64,000 nucleotides of DNA, from assembly GCA_963693305.1 (NCBI GenBank), contig OY855903.1, positions 54,687,150 to 54,751,149 on the forward strand, read 5' to 3'. A program made the position numbers and the translations under genes. This DNA is from Meandrina meandrites. Taxonomy: Eukaryota; Cnidaria; Anthozoa; Scleractinia; Meandrinidae. Below the pieces are notes generated by a model. That model did not search any database. It saw only the letters and a list, made by a program, of their open reading frames with translations, and was not told where the DNA came from. This document shows, one piece after another, positions 46,922 through 58,215 of the stretch (position 1 is the first letter of the stretch; each line of letters begins with the position of its first letter).

Positions 46922-47490
46922 GACGCTGTCGATTCGACTAAGCAAGATGGCGTTGTTTACAGGATTCCCTGTGGATGCGGCAAAGTTTACATCGGTGAGA
47001 CTGGAAGACCTATGCAAGACAGGATCAAAGAGCACGACCGGGACATCCGACTCGCCCGTACCCAGACCTCCGCCGTTGCAGAGCACACCAACAACACCGG
47101 ACACTACCCGCTTTGGAATGAGGTAAAGTTTATTGATCGGGCACACACTGGTACAAACGCAGGGTCAAAGAGGCAATCCTCCGTAAGAAAAAAGATGGCG
47201 GCGATACATTTGACCACAATACCCTGCGAACCTAACACAGCCAATATGGCACATAGAAAGCTATGTTTTTGCGAGATTCTTCCCCGTACTAACAACATTG
47301 TTCATGCTAGGTTTCAAGTTTTTAAAGTTTTTCTGTGAGTTTTTATGAGCGTTTTTACGGTTTTCGCGCGCTAAGCATTATAGGTAAATGTACCAGTCGC
47401 CATCTTTTTGCGTACGGTGAATTCACATAAGACATAATAATAATATCAACAGTGATAGCGGAATTGAAATTCTTGAAGTATGGATGCCCA
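46922..47490 (+). mobile_element. Penelope-like element GIY-YIG endonuclease remnant, interrupted
   Basis: Frame from 46922 reads DGVVYRIPCGCGKVYIGETG then RPMQDRIKEHDRDIRL, a textbook GIY-YIG N-terminal region with CxC before the Y-IG. A frameshift near 47150 is followed by HWYKRRVKEAI, then a 242-bp MITE, then IHIRHNNNINSDSGIEILEV and MPTIKKHNNG. It is a dead copy, disrupted by the frameshift and the insertion. Confidence 0.8.
47178..47419. mobile_element. MITE, 242 bp, inside the Penelope-like ORF
   Basis: Ends CCTCCGTAAGAAAAAAGATG and, inverted, CACCGTACGCAAAAAGATGG. AAT is present on both sides (47175-47177 and 47420-47422). Dropping the insert and one AAT leaves an uninterrupted codon series across the junction, which fixes the borders. 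Confidence 0.78.
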
Positions 47491-47657
47491 CGATCAAAAA
47501 GCACAACAACGGGAGAACTGTGCGACAGCGGACCGCCGAGGGAACAACAGAACATCGGAAAGGCGAGGATCGAAATGCTCTAATTACAGCTGTTGAAAAC
47601 CAACCAATCACAGCGCAGCAGCGTGCTTTATAAGTTTATGCATAACCAGTCGACCTT

Positions 47658-47701
47658 ATCGCCTGATGAAGACTAGCAGTGTGCAGTCGAAACGTCGCGA
47701 T
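47658..47701 (+). ncRNA. Hammerhead-ribozyme-like motif of a Penelope-like element
   Basis: ATCGC, then CTGATGA, a GACT...AGTC stem, GAAAC, GTC, and GCGAT, which pairs with the opening ATCGC. This is the hammerhead order (core CUGANGA...GAAA, stems I and II, cleavage after GUC). Penelope-like elements are known to carry such motifs, and this lies just past the endonuclease remnant. Caveat: one extra A sits between the core and stem II, and stem III is minimal, so activity is uncertain. Confidence 0.5.
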
Positions 47702-47974
47702 CTCCATCACACGTGACTACGTCGTGAGACAAAAGAAAAATACTTTATTATTGTACTCTACCACGATGAATAACCATAACATTTTTTTACGATATTAGTG
47801 CTACTTTGGTTTATTAAATACGTAGCTTGTACTTTAACGTTACTTTCCATTTTAAAGTTTATTTTATGACATAAAATACTGTTTGAATAATTTTCACTTC
47901 AATAAATTTAATTTACTTAGGGAGATTTCAGGGAAAAATTGTGTAATTAATATACCTGTCAGACACGAATTTTG

Positions 47975-47998
47975 AGGGGGGGGGGGGGGGGGGGGGGG
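47975..47998 (+). repeat. Poly-G tract
   Basis: About 23 consecutive G's. The proline-rich minus-strand frame across it is an artefact. Confidence 0.85.
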
Positions 47999-48352
47999 CG
48001 AAAAGCTAGTACTGATTGTGATGTATTAAAATGGGCGGGAGGCATTTTAATGCTTCGTATGTTTTTTCGTATGTTGTTTTTTATGCTTAAAAGCATGTGG
48101 ACGTTCTTAATCTGTTGACCGTGATTTGAAACTCTCGAAGGACTCTTCAATGGAACAAAGTTGTGCAAAAAGCTTGTTTGGTTTCAGCAAAAGGTGAGAC
48201 AAAAATCTTCGCAAGAGATCTTGAGACTTTCACTTTCGTGGTATTCTGTGGCCAGACATTTTTTACGGTTAACAATTTTTACGGCTAACGGTTAAAATTT
48301 TCCAAGTTTTTGGCCGGTTTTACGGCTAACGGTTAACCCCATTGAGACCCTC
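47999..48352. other. No gene recognised
   Basis: Short spacer with a locally repeated phrase (tacggctaacggttaa at about 48270-48335). Confidence 0.3.
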
Positions 48353-48791
48353 ACGAGACGCTTCATGTGGGAACTACTTGCAAGGATTTTTAACGACGTT
48401 CAAAGAAAATGATGTATTTACTTTTGTCTTAAGTTTATTGAGATTTATTCTTGACAGACATCTCTTACAATGTGTTCTAGCCTAACAAATCAAAGAAAGT
48501 GTATAATGCTTCGGCCAATTAGGAGCAACAGAGCAAAACGGCTATCTGTTTTGTGCTGATGATTGGTTTGATAAACTAGCTGTGATATTTTCGTGAACTG
48601 GAGGTTATAAGTAGATGTCGCCAAATTTTGGTTCGAGATATCGTGCTACATGATATATTTTGACCAATCGTGCACAGGAAAATATTTCATGGAATATAAA
48701 GCATTATGATGAAACCCTTGTTAAATTATGAATTTTAACTTATCAACCAGATTGGGAGTCTCCCGACTGTCCGCCGCTGAAATGTGCAGAA
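48353..48791 (+). repeat. Duplicated 3'-flank segment, block E
   Basis: Nearly identical to 36238-36680 of block D; ends at the LINE target site. Confidence 0.85.
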
Positions 48792-49822
48792 AAATATATT
48801 CATACCAGCAAAACAAATACATACACAAACGCAAAAACTAAATGACAAAGTGACAGCCGAACAAATGCTGTCACAAGCTCCACTAGTCATTACTTACATT
48901 ATTATTACATCACATAATTACTTACATTATTATTACATTGCCTTTACATAATTACTTACATTATAATTAATAACAGTGCTTACACTACTAATAACAATGC
49001 TTACACTACGTTACACGCACTAGTTACAATGCAATACTTATAACAGTTCTCGTAATCTTATATTTCTCCCACTTTTTTTTGAAAATCCTTAATTTATGAC
49101 TTTTCATAGCAATATACTTTTCGGTTTCAAACTTTATTTTAATTTTAGATTTAAAACGTTCAATGTAAGGACGTACACCATTTCTTCGACAATCCCAGAT
49201 GTGTATTTTTGCTATTAACAATAAATAATCGAGTATGGGGCGTGAAATTTCCATTTTACCAAGTATAATGTCTTTTAAGCTTAATTTTATTCTTTGGTGT
49301 TTTACTGTTAGGTAATATTCTTCAAATTTTTGCCAGAGCAGATTAGAGTGAGGGCAGTAGTAAAAAAGATGATGTAACGTTTCTGATTCTTTATCGCAAA
49401 AAGTACATTTATCACGTTCGCTGTATCCAATCTTAAATATTTTGTTATTAGTGAAAAGTATAGAGTTTAAGATTTTAAACTGGAAGGCTTTGACGTAAGG
49501 CTCAGAAACCGCAGTATGAGGAAGACTGAAAACACGTTTCAATTCCTCCTCAATTAAGGCAAATTCGTATTTTAGTTTCTGGGGCATAATTCGGCAGTTG
49601 AGCTTTTCCACTAATTATTAAGGTATAATAATCTTTTGATTTATTTTTTCTTATATCAAAAATAGTATTCCCGCACGTGATAGTAGGATCGCCTATACTG
49701 AAATAACATTGTACTGTTTTTAAGTTCGAAGGTATCGCGTGTCTAAGGCTTGTCCATGTAAGGAAGTTAGCCTCACTTCATTGTAAGATTCGATATTATT
49801 CAGATGTAATAAAAGATCGAGA
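48792..49822 (-). mobile_element. 5'-truncated LINE with zf-RVT region, 1,031 bp
   Basis: Flanked by a perfect 14-base duplication TGAAATGTGCAGAA (48778-48791 and 49823-49836); block F has the uninterrupted site at 60554-60567 with two differences. The minus-strand frame (49611-49024) encodes the C-terminal end of a non-LTR reverse-transcriptase ORF: EPYVKAFQFKILNSILFTNN, KCTFCDKESETLHHLFYYCP (the CxxC...HxxxxC zf-RVT signature) and SNLLWQKFEEYY. Codons upstream continue in another frame, so there is a frameshift near 49570. The 3' UTR has taataatgtaagtaatta repeats. Confidence 0.9.
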
Positions 49823-49939
49823 TGAAATGTGCAGAATAAACTTAAGGCAAATGGCATTTATTTGTTAATACAAAAGGAAATGAAAACATTTTCAACAGAC
49901 GGACAGACCACAGTCACTACCAAGCGAGATCTTACGACC

Positions 49940-50115
49940 TTAGCGAATTTCAATGGCAGTGGCATCAAAGCCGTCTTTTTAGCGGTCACTGGAAGAGCAG
50001 TATCCGCGGCCCTGTCAAGAAGGAGAACTTTCTTGGCATATTGCGATCAGGATTCGTAATGGGATACCCTTTGAACGCTAGTTTACCGGACTCATCGTGT
50101 TTTGAAACCACTGAA
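49940..50115 (-). pseudogene. Relic last exon of a PAN-family gene (block E)
   Basis: Minus strand matches the 3' end of gene D: KGIPITNPDR..MPRKF.FLT, then a deletion of about 13 bases removing most of the ELHFGGCGC segment (frameshift), a stop where the Trp of the SDRW motif should be, then KDGFDATAIEIR and a stop at 49940. The gene D-type 3' UTR and AATAAA are retained beside it. Only the terminal ~55 codons survive. Confidence 0.88.
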
Positions 50116-50963
50116 TGAGCCAAACTATGGGTGCTACGTCAATTACCGGATTACATAACACGAAAACTACTCTCCACGCTATTAAAACTACTTATAATCT
50201 CACTAACAAAGAAGCGGGGAAGGATAAGCTAATGGTTTATTATATAAACCAGAGTGAATTACCAGGATTTATTATCCAACACTGCTTCGTAGAGTACAAA
50301 TAATGTGCGAAACGAGTACAAATATCACACGATATTTGTACTCGTCCCAATCCCACCGATCGCACGAAAGATTAAAAACCTTGGCAAGTCAGAATTTGGG
50401 GAAACGAAAACGTTGGATAATAAATCTCTTATAAGACATTTCAGTGTGTAGTATCGTTGTAAATTTTTACTCATCATTTGTATTTTGACTCGTAAAAATA
50501 TACAGCGATACTACACACTTAAGTGCCTAATAAGTTATATTTCTCTCGCTGAGAAAAATCATATCTTCACATGTGCCGAGATATCATATCTTTCACATGT
50601 GAAAACGTTTGATGACAAGTTTGCCATGTTTAAATACTGAATGAGGCAAAGTTTATGGATATTAAGTCGAAACATCTTCGGATCTTCCTCGGTAATCTTC
50701 GGCAATCTTCGGGAATATTCGAAAATTTAAGGAAAAGTTCGAAAACATTCGTATGACTACCGGACAACATTTTCAAAATCTTCGGAAATCTTCGGCAAAT
50801 AGTCGGACATTCCTCGGAAAATCGTCAAACACCTCGTTATTAGTAGGTTTATAAAATAAACAGATTAATACATGGTTGCTTGGAGATTTGAAATTTCTCT
50901 TCTCGTGTTCAAATCAATATTTGATTTCATATCTCCGCGCAACCATGTGTTATCCTCTATTTT
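50116..50963. repeat. Hairpin-rich segment between the relic and gene E
   Basis: The left part (to about 50233) matches 60846-60966 in block F. The rest is absent there and is a chain of inverted repeats: cgagtacaaatatc mirrored at 50314-50345; agtgtgtagtatcg...cgatactacacactt at about 50442-50520; catggttgc...gcaaccatg at about 50870-50946. Between them lies a degenerate atcttcgg-type tandem (50674-50823). Looks like several MITEs. Confidence 0.65.
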
Positions 50964-53900
50964 TTAGCGAATTCCAATGGCAGTGGCATTAAAGCCGTCC
51001 TTCCAGCGGTCACTGGTGGTGTAACAGCCACAGCCTCCAAAATGCAGCTCTGTCAAGAAGAAAAACTCGTTTGGCATCTTGAGGTCAGGATTCGGGATAG
51101 GGATGCTTTGGGAACGCCAATCGACAGCGACACCACTTTTTTCGTAGCGCGAATTCAAAGCCTTATTGCTTGTGTTTTGAAGGTTATAGTTTGGCATGAA
51201 CGCAAATAGACTATTTGGATTTGCGTCACAGTTGTTAAAGTGGACGTTCACCCCATTGGATTTGAAACCTTGGGTATTGTTGTTTTTTGCAACTAATTTT
51301 GGAAGGATCCCGAGGAGGATGTATTCATTCATGAATTTGTTCTTTGGTGCAGTGTAACCAGAGTAGCTGTTAACCAAAACTCCAAAATCAGTGCTGGTAA
51401 AATTTGGATGGGGCTGAATCAGAGTGTAAGATTCATTACGCCCGACCCTTTTCTGCAACTTGAGCAAAACCTTTTTCTTGTCCTTGAAGAGGGCGTTGAC
51501 AATCTGCTGAGCATCTGATCTTAGAGTGAGGCTTCCAGGAAGGAAAGTGAAACCACCTCCTTCAATTTCCAGCTCGCAATACACGTCGATGGGTTCAGCA
51601 TTCGGCAAAGGATAAATCTTATACACGCCACTCATTGCTTCGGGATCGTTATGTTGAATTTCTTTACAGCTCTTGTAACACTGAAATAAGAAATAAACAC
51701 TGAAGACTGAAGTTTGTTACATATGATGAATATTTAAAGTATCCTCGAATAGAGAAGCACGCGAGTGTCGTCATGACTCAGACAAGACTCAGACAAACAA
51801 ACCGGAGTGGCGGACGATTTTTCGAAACACTTTCTTAAACAGCCGGTGTTCCTAAAACACTTTTTTGAAACGAAAACTTCCCTTATCTTATCTCTGCTTC
51901 TCTCAGAACACGCTGATGTTTTCTGAGCCTCGTGGGGTATAATCATTTGCATTCTATTTTTAAACCTCGCGCGCTTCGCTATCACTGAAGAATTTTAATT
52001 CTTCAGTGATAGCGAAGCGAGTAGGGCTTTTAAAATAGATATAATTAGTTTGGTGTTCCGGACCATGGTACTAAAGTCTAACTGTTATTACACTGGCCTT
52101 GAGACCAAGAATGACAGAGTGTGTGCGTGACTCTATCCCGGGTGACATGTAAGCATGAACAACCCTAGTCTTTAAGGCCCTCTTTATACTGTAAAATGAC
52201 TGTTTAGAGAAAGCCAGTTCTATCTCGTACAAGTCATACAAGTAACCGCACTTAACAAACGTCAAGAAGTGGAAAAGATGTGCATTTATCCCATAGCGAC
52301 AACACATTTTCCAACAGGGGTTTGCATGAAGAACTTGTGCTTTCTTGTTTAAAATAAGTCTACATCTTAAACAAACGACAGAGTGCTAAAGAAGACTAAA
52401 GACGGGCTCAAATTCGAGCATATTAAAGCAAATCAATTCCGAGACTAACTAGACTTAGACAGGCATAAGAAATAATTTTTTTTCATCCACACCAAGGGTA
52501 TAAATCCGAAAAGATTGTGCCAAGCCGCAGAAAGAGTTGCACTGACAGTACAAAGAGCCAAGTACTGGAAGCTGATTAGGACGAAACCGTGTTCTTTCCT
52601 GTACCAAACAATATAGCGGTAATATATAGATTTAGGCAGGCCTAAAAGCGGAGCTCCCATTTATTACTTTTTTTGCTAGTGTTATCAGAAAAAAAAACTT
52701 CTGGTGTTATCAAATAAGTAGCCACACCATTTCTAAGCTTATTCAGTAGCTTATATAGGAACAAATAAATTAATTTTAAATCACTCATGGTTAAACTTAA
52801 TACCTTAAAAACCTGGTTTTGTTGACGAAAGCAATGTCAATATATTTCGAGGTTAACCATCTGACTTTTATTGGACCCTTATTGCTTGACGTGGCAGGTT
52901 CTAAAATTGACATTGACGAGTGCACTATTATTGGGTTCCTCACGTACGCACGTAGGCGCACACAACAAATCTTAGTAAAACTTTTTAAAACGTTTAATGC
53001 ACACTGATTAATACCTCTATGAGTTATTCAATATATGAAAGACCTTGACCCTGTTTTGATTTACGACAAAACAGTGAGGGCAAAAAAATCAACTCAAGGC
53101 AAAAACAAAATACAGAAAAACGAAGTGAATTCGCTGCTCAACACAGTGGAAATGAACTCACGCCACGGCAAACTGAGAAAATCACAGCGGCAAAATAAAC
53201 TCAAATTGATGGTGCGCGTTATGTAAAGTCATATTAAAGCATATTTTGTGTAAGAATTGTGTCAGTTTGTGATTTGGGAAGTGTTACACGATAACTAAGA
53301 ATAAGCTTACAATGTTGTCTTAACCGTCTTCTTTTCGTTGCGGTTTGGTTGCATGATAAATTCTGTTTTATCGTACGCGTGGCTTAAATACCTTGGAGAA
53401 CTTTATGTAGAAGAAATGATTTAATTTTCTTAATTTCTGGTAAGCAAATATGCGGTAATTAAAGTCTGAAGGCACTCAGCCAAGCACAGGTAACTCGCAA
53501 CGAAATCGGCGAAATATTGTTTTTCTTTACGCGTACAAGAATTGCAACACACTCGCTGATAACATAAACAAAACAAATGCAAGCGAGTATAAAACAAGAA
53601 CGGTTAGATAATAGATCGCTTAAATATATTTTGTTGTGCAGTATCGCTAAATAGTTTTACTCGTTTTTGTTCGCAAGATTTTTCTGTACGTGTAGTTTGT
53701 AATTGACAAAACGAATCGCGATTTTGTGCCGTGAAGCTTAAAATTTTAATACAGTTCTCAAACTACTTATTTGATGAACATCACAGTTAACTCCACTAAC
53801 TAAAACACAAAACAATTAGTCCAAACGCAATATTTAATAAACAATGACTATGTCTGCATAAAATGTACAAACATGAACAGGTTTGAAAGCAGCATTAATT

Positions 53901-56543
53901 GAATTATCTGATCTGAAAACCGACACAACTTCAAATTCGCTCATAAATGAAGTATGAACTGATTTTCATGATAAAATTAGACTTATGCTTAGTGCATACA
54001 TTAACATATGTTACCTCATGTTTGAAAACAGTGTAATACTGCTTGTAATACTGCAGGGAAAAAATTTCAAACCAGCACAATAACTTCGGAAGCGAACACG
54101 CCACTCGTTGTAAGCTTACTGAATACTCCAACACCACCAACATGTACACGTTTTGAATTATCAGCAAAGATCGATCTCTCCTTTCCTTTCGGTCTTGCTG
54201 TTAACAGTCTTTTATCCATCACTTAGTGAACATCACCAGCTCTGAGCTCACTTTTATGTCAGCTCAATGTCAGTTCAATTAAATTTTTCAGCCTTGGTCA
54301 GCTGCAGTGCTTCAACTCTCGGTGTTGTCCGATGTTCATCATGTTCAAGTCGGCAATTATTTCGGATCTTCCCGTTAAGAGGTTGTCCTTAATCATTTGG
54401 CATGAGTTTCCATGATGTAGATGGTTAAAAAGAGTGAGAAATATTCCCGAAGAATGCTTTCTTCGCGTCAGCATGCTTTCTTCGCGTCTTCATTCAGCTT
54501 TAAGGTGAACAACGTACCAAGTATTTTACCGCTCTTTCATACAATCGCTTCGTTTAAGTTGAAATGAAATGTCCAGATCATGAGAAAACATGAGGAAAAA
54601 AACTCTGAAATAACACAGTGTTCTTAAAAATTTCTACGACAAGTAAGTTAACTCTCAACAAACCAAAAAATGTTTTTGCATTACTTTTTGCGTAAGAAGG
54701 ACTCCAAATCAAAGATAAAGACAAACTCGTCCCCAGGCCTAATCCGTGCGTACGTACGTACGCACGTACGTACGTACGTAGACGACAACCAAATTTTCTC
54801 GCCTGGATGGGTTTATTAATTTCTATGCCTATGGATGCTCCGCCCGCGGGCGCCTTCGGGAGCTCCGCTAAAAACAAAACGAAAACAGGCAATAGATGTG
54901 CGCGAAAATGTGTTTTCAAAACGTGATATATCGAACTAAGGAGGTAACTTAAAATCAATATCGAATTTAAGAAACGAAACTCTGGATCACATCATTCAAG
55001 AAACGTAACTTTGCACAGACGCAGAATCAGTATTTCTAAAGAAATATTGTCAAAATAAAGCTATGGCAGTCTCTGGTGAAGATTGAAAAAATAAATGTCA
55101 GTGATAAGAAAACGTATTTTGCAACAGCTTTTATATAAAAAGACGAATCAAGCCGGCGTCACAATAAGCGGAAGCAATTTGCATATTCACAGAGTTTTCT
55201 AGGTCCTACGGAGTAGCAAAGTCGAATAATCAAGAACATACCGAAAGGTTCCCAAAATAGCACCCTCTTACAAAACTGGTAGGCACACAAAACTCAGACG
55301 CTAAAATCCTTCCAAAAAGACACTCATTAGAATATAGGTTCACGGGCTTATAAGTAGCTTATATTTAAAAATGGTCCTGTAACCAGGTGGTTGATTCATG
55401 ATTGAAAATAAAATAAAACGTTACACTGGTATAAAATTGGTATAAACTTCAGGCTTCATCAGGGGAAAGTGACAAGGAATTTGTTAAAAAGCACGTTCTT
55501 ATACTATGCAAATCGGAGCTAATTATGTTCTGTCCCTCAAGGCTAAATTTAAAAACTCGTGTGGCAAATGCATGCCATCATCACGGTTCAGCGGATTCCT
55601 ACAAGTGTTGATTTCCCATGCTTCTAAAATACGTCTGTTGCGCCAATTTGTGCTTGTACGTAAGATTTTTGAAGATTCCCAGGAGATGGTGTGGCCAGAA
55701 TGTAAACAATGTTCCGCTAAAGCCGACTTGTGCGGGTGTTTATTTTCAACCGCTTTTTGATGTTCTTTGAGCCGGGTGGAAAATTTTCGTTTCGTAAAGT
55801 AGTAAAGTTAATACGTTCAGCAAAAACGTCGCACAATACACACAACAGCTAAGGCGAAAGTAAACCTAAAATTCGCCTTTATCGGTCTCAATCGGCTCCA
55901 AACTTTCCGGGGAACGGAGTTTTAATCCGTATGCTTTCTGCCTGTTGCCCGGCTCAAACGATACGTTAATCCACAAACGGCCTTTATTGTGCTGTCTTCG
56001 AAGAAAAATAACCGACAGCATGTGCTTGAAGAATACATAAAGTGTAACCACGAATAGCAAGTGCTGGACTCTCTCCAGCATTTTGACTGCTAGAAAGGGG
56101 ACACATGTTATAATATACTCTTCCGTCATGCCAGAGAGTACGACAAGTAAGACTTCCGTTACAAATACAGACACACCAGAATGCCCAGAGGGTAATTTTA
56201 TTATTAATTTATTGTCCGTAAAACTAACCTTTCCTTCCCTTAACTGCTGAAATACAAAGCCCACTGAATAGATGAGGGACTTATCTCTGTCGCACAAGCC
56301 TTCAACTCCACAGTCGTTCAATTCACACAGACCATTGGCGTCTGCTGATCTCTCGTAGTTGTACGAGATGCATCTTGGTTCATCATGGCAGGCCTGAATA
56401 CAGTTGAACCAGTCTCTGGCGTATAGCTGTTGAAAAACACGGCCTACCAAAACATGGTTGTTCTCTGTTACCGGTTGGAATGCAATGGCTATTCCCTGAA
56501 GAAGCGCAGCAAAGAATTTGAGAAAAACCACGCTCTTTAACAT
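50964..56543 (-). CDS. Gene E: secreted PAN/Apple + novel C-terminal module (mosaic last exon)
   Basis: Exons 56543-56229 (105 codons) and 51680-50964, phase-0 join QQLREGK|CYKSCKEIQ (donor gttagt, acceptor cttatttcag); 343 residues. Signal peptide MLKSVVFLKFFAALLQGIAI, PAN/Apple with all six cysteines (NCIQACHDEPRC, GLCELNDCGVEGLC). In the last exon the first half is D-like (LGILPKLVAKNNNTQGFKSN) while the second half is B-like (FMPNYNLQNTSNKAL, VAVDWRSQSIPIPNPDLKMP), in protein and in DNA. The 4.5-kb intron holds a 2,246-bp element, a 48-base palindrome and a ~630-bp Penelope-like segment missing from D. An in-frame Met at 56618 exists but is less likely. A dead D-type last exon lies downstream at 49940-50115. 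Likely extracellular; exact role unknown. Confidence 0.83.
51972..52019. repeat. Perfect 48-bp palindrome in the gene E intron
   Basis: Arms of 23 bases (cgcttcgctatcactgaaga and its complement) around a 2-base centre. Blocks D and F have only the left arm sequence, diverged (cttcgccattactgaagaat), so the palindrome arose or was completed in block E. Confidence 0.88.
52623..54868 (-). mobile_element. Nonautonomous 2.2-kb repeat element (copy 2)
   Basis: Interrupts a sequence that is continuous in blocks D (near 38457) and F (near 62437). TAA occurs on both sides (52620-52622, 54869-54871). Ends contain AGCGGAGCTCCC and GGGAGCTCCGC. It is homologous in inverted orientation to 10775-13238, but lacks the tRNA-containing insertion. 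No long open frame. Confidence 0.82.
54749..54780. repeat. (ACGT)n microsatellite
   Basis: About eight self-complementary CGTA/ACGT tetramers with one cgcacg break; inside the 2.2-kb element. Confidence 0.85.
55247..55872 (-). mobile_element. Penelope-like terminal segment in the gene E intron
   Basis: Present in blocks E and F (62812-63490) but absent from D, where the flanks join near 39362. In F the antisense strand shows CCTGACGAAGCC...GCCGAAACGTTGGGAC, a hammerhead-like order; E has lost part of it. No usable open frame. Confidence 0.5.
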
Positions 56544-57657
56544 CGCAATTTCGAAAACACAGCAAAAACGTACACCGGCAAAACTTGAATAACTGTCTGA
56601 CACTTGCTTAATAGCCAACTGGTATTATTCAATGCGTTATCCATCCTTTGGTAAATTGTATTTAAAGGCAGAATATTCTGCTTACCTTGGTTGGTCAAAA
56701 GTGTGTGTCCAAACATAAGGAGCTCCATAATTGGATGCTGAACACGACAGATATGCTGAACACGACAAAATGTCACATGACAATAGTCTAGTCTAATTTT
56801 ACAACTCATTAATAAAGGCACCTGAATTTTCGACTCCTTGTTTTCTTTGTAAGCATATTTTTAAAAGTTCATGTTCAAACTAAATATTCAACATCGGTAG
56901 GTTATTTAGTGCAATGTGGCATTTTGAAATAACTAAACAACTGGCTATGAAAGCTGCCCTACAACAATTTTGTTCGCTAACTTTCTTTCTACAAAAAGAT
57001 AAAAAATAGACTTTATCGTGATTTAAATAGCATGCTGCTAGTACAAAGGAAGGAATAACTTACTCGTTATTGTGCAAATACGTTGCGCAAACTTTGTCTA
57101 CTTAAAATTCGCCTTGGAAATTTGAAACGGAAACCGATGAAGCTTAAAAAACCTCTTTCACTTTATTTAACAAAACTCATGCAACTCATTCGACCAACTC
57201 GGATGATATTGTCATAGAATTACTAAATGCATCACAACAAGATTCGTGTGGGGGCATCAAAATTGTATTGCTAAAATGTTACTGATAAGTAGAAAACCCG
57301 AGAAAAAAAAGACGGTGGGTTGAACTCACTTGCAAAGGCGCTAATGAAGACAATGAAACGGCGATACTTTTGCAAACACGTAAAACACTGAGGAAGTCTT
57401 TATTGTACATCTCCTTTTATGATGACATAGCGTGAAGAAAACTCAAAGCGACAAGTAATTGATGCTTAGCTCACATTAAAATAAACCGCGAAAAAATTTC
57501 CGTCGACCGTTGATGATCATTTACATTACTCGCAATCATGCCCTGTAGGTCTGTCGTGCTTGATAATTTACAAAGTAGCTTCTTCGCTTATCTTCCAAGA
57601 ACAGAATGTAAAGATCTATGATAAACCTTATTTGGTGTAGGCATCTGTTGTTCTTAC
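56544..57657. repeat. 5' flank of gene E, duplicated from/with block D
   Basis: Aligns with 40038-41172 of block D, including the region that should hold the promoter. No distinct TATA box identified. Confidence 0.8.
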
Positions 57658-58215
57658 GAAATGCAAACAGAAGCAGAAAATGTCCTTTATTCAAATTTGA
57701 GGGGGAAAACGCTTTCACAAGACAGGTGGTTGTCAGATAGATTTAAACAAAAGTTGAAACACGCCAAATGAATACATTATTATTGCGGATGCACCTTCTC
57801 CGCCGAAGTAAGATAAAAAAATTGGAAAGTTCTCCTCGCTGCCTTCGGGCACGTTCTGCCGTGCATATCATCAATTTAGCTACTTTAGATTTAGAGACGC
57901 AAAAAATATAAAAACTATAAGAGATGGACCGCTTGCTATCCCTTTTTGTTTTCACTTTCTCTCCCGCTTGCCTGGCTGACAAAGGAGAGCTAGCAATCTA
58001 CATAAGAGTTCCAATATGCCCTTTCACTTTTCACTTAATTTTAAAAAGGTTTGCTTTCAAAATGTATTTTGAGAAGCACCCACATACGTTTCATTTATTC
58101 AGACCTTATTACCGCGTTTGCATGAAACGCCGAATGAAAACAGCTTTTGTACAATTTATTATTTTGTGAGTCCAAATTGTCATGTCAGCAGGTTAGGCTA
58201 CTGAACTGGATGATT
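57658..58215 (+). repeat. Block E segment matching 46280-46870
   Basis: Continues uninterrupted from the gene E flank, and so represents the empty site for the 5.1-kb insertion of block D. Confidence 0.82.

Noticed and set aside
55506..55760. 84-codon frame repeated in the gene E and F introns
   Set aside because: Conserved only because the whole block is duplicated; lies in a Penelope-like segment on the strand opposite to the genes.
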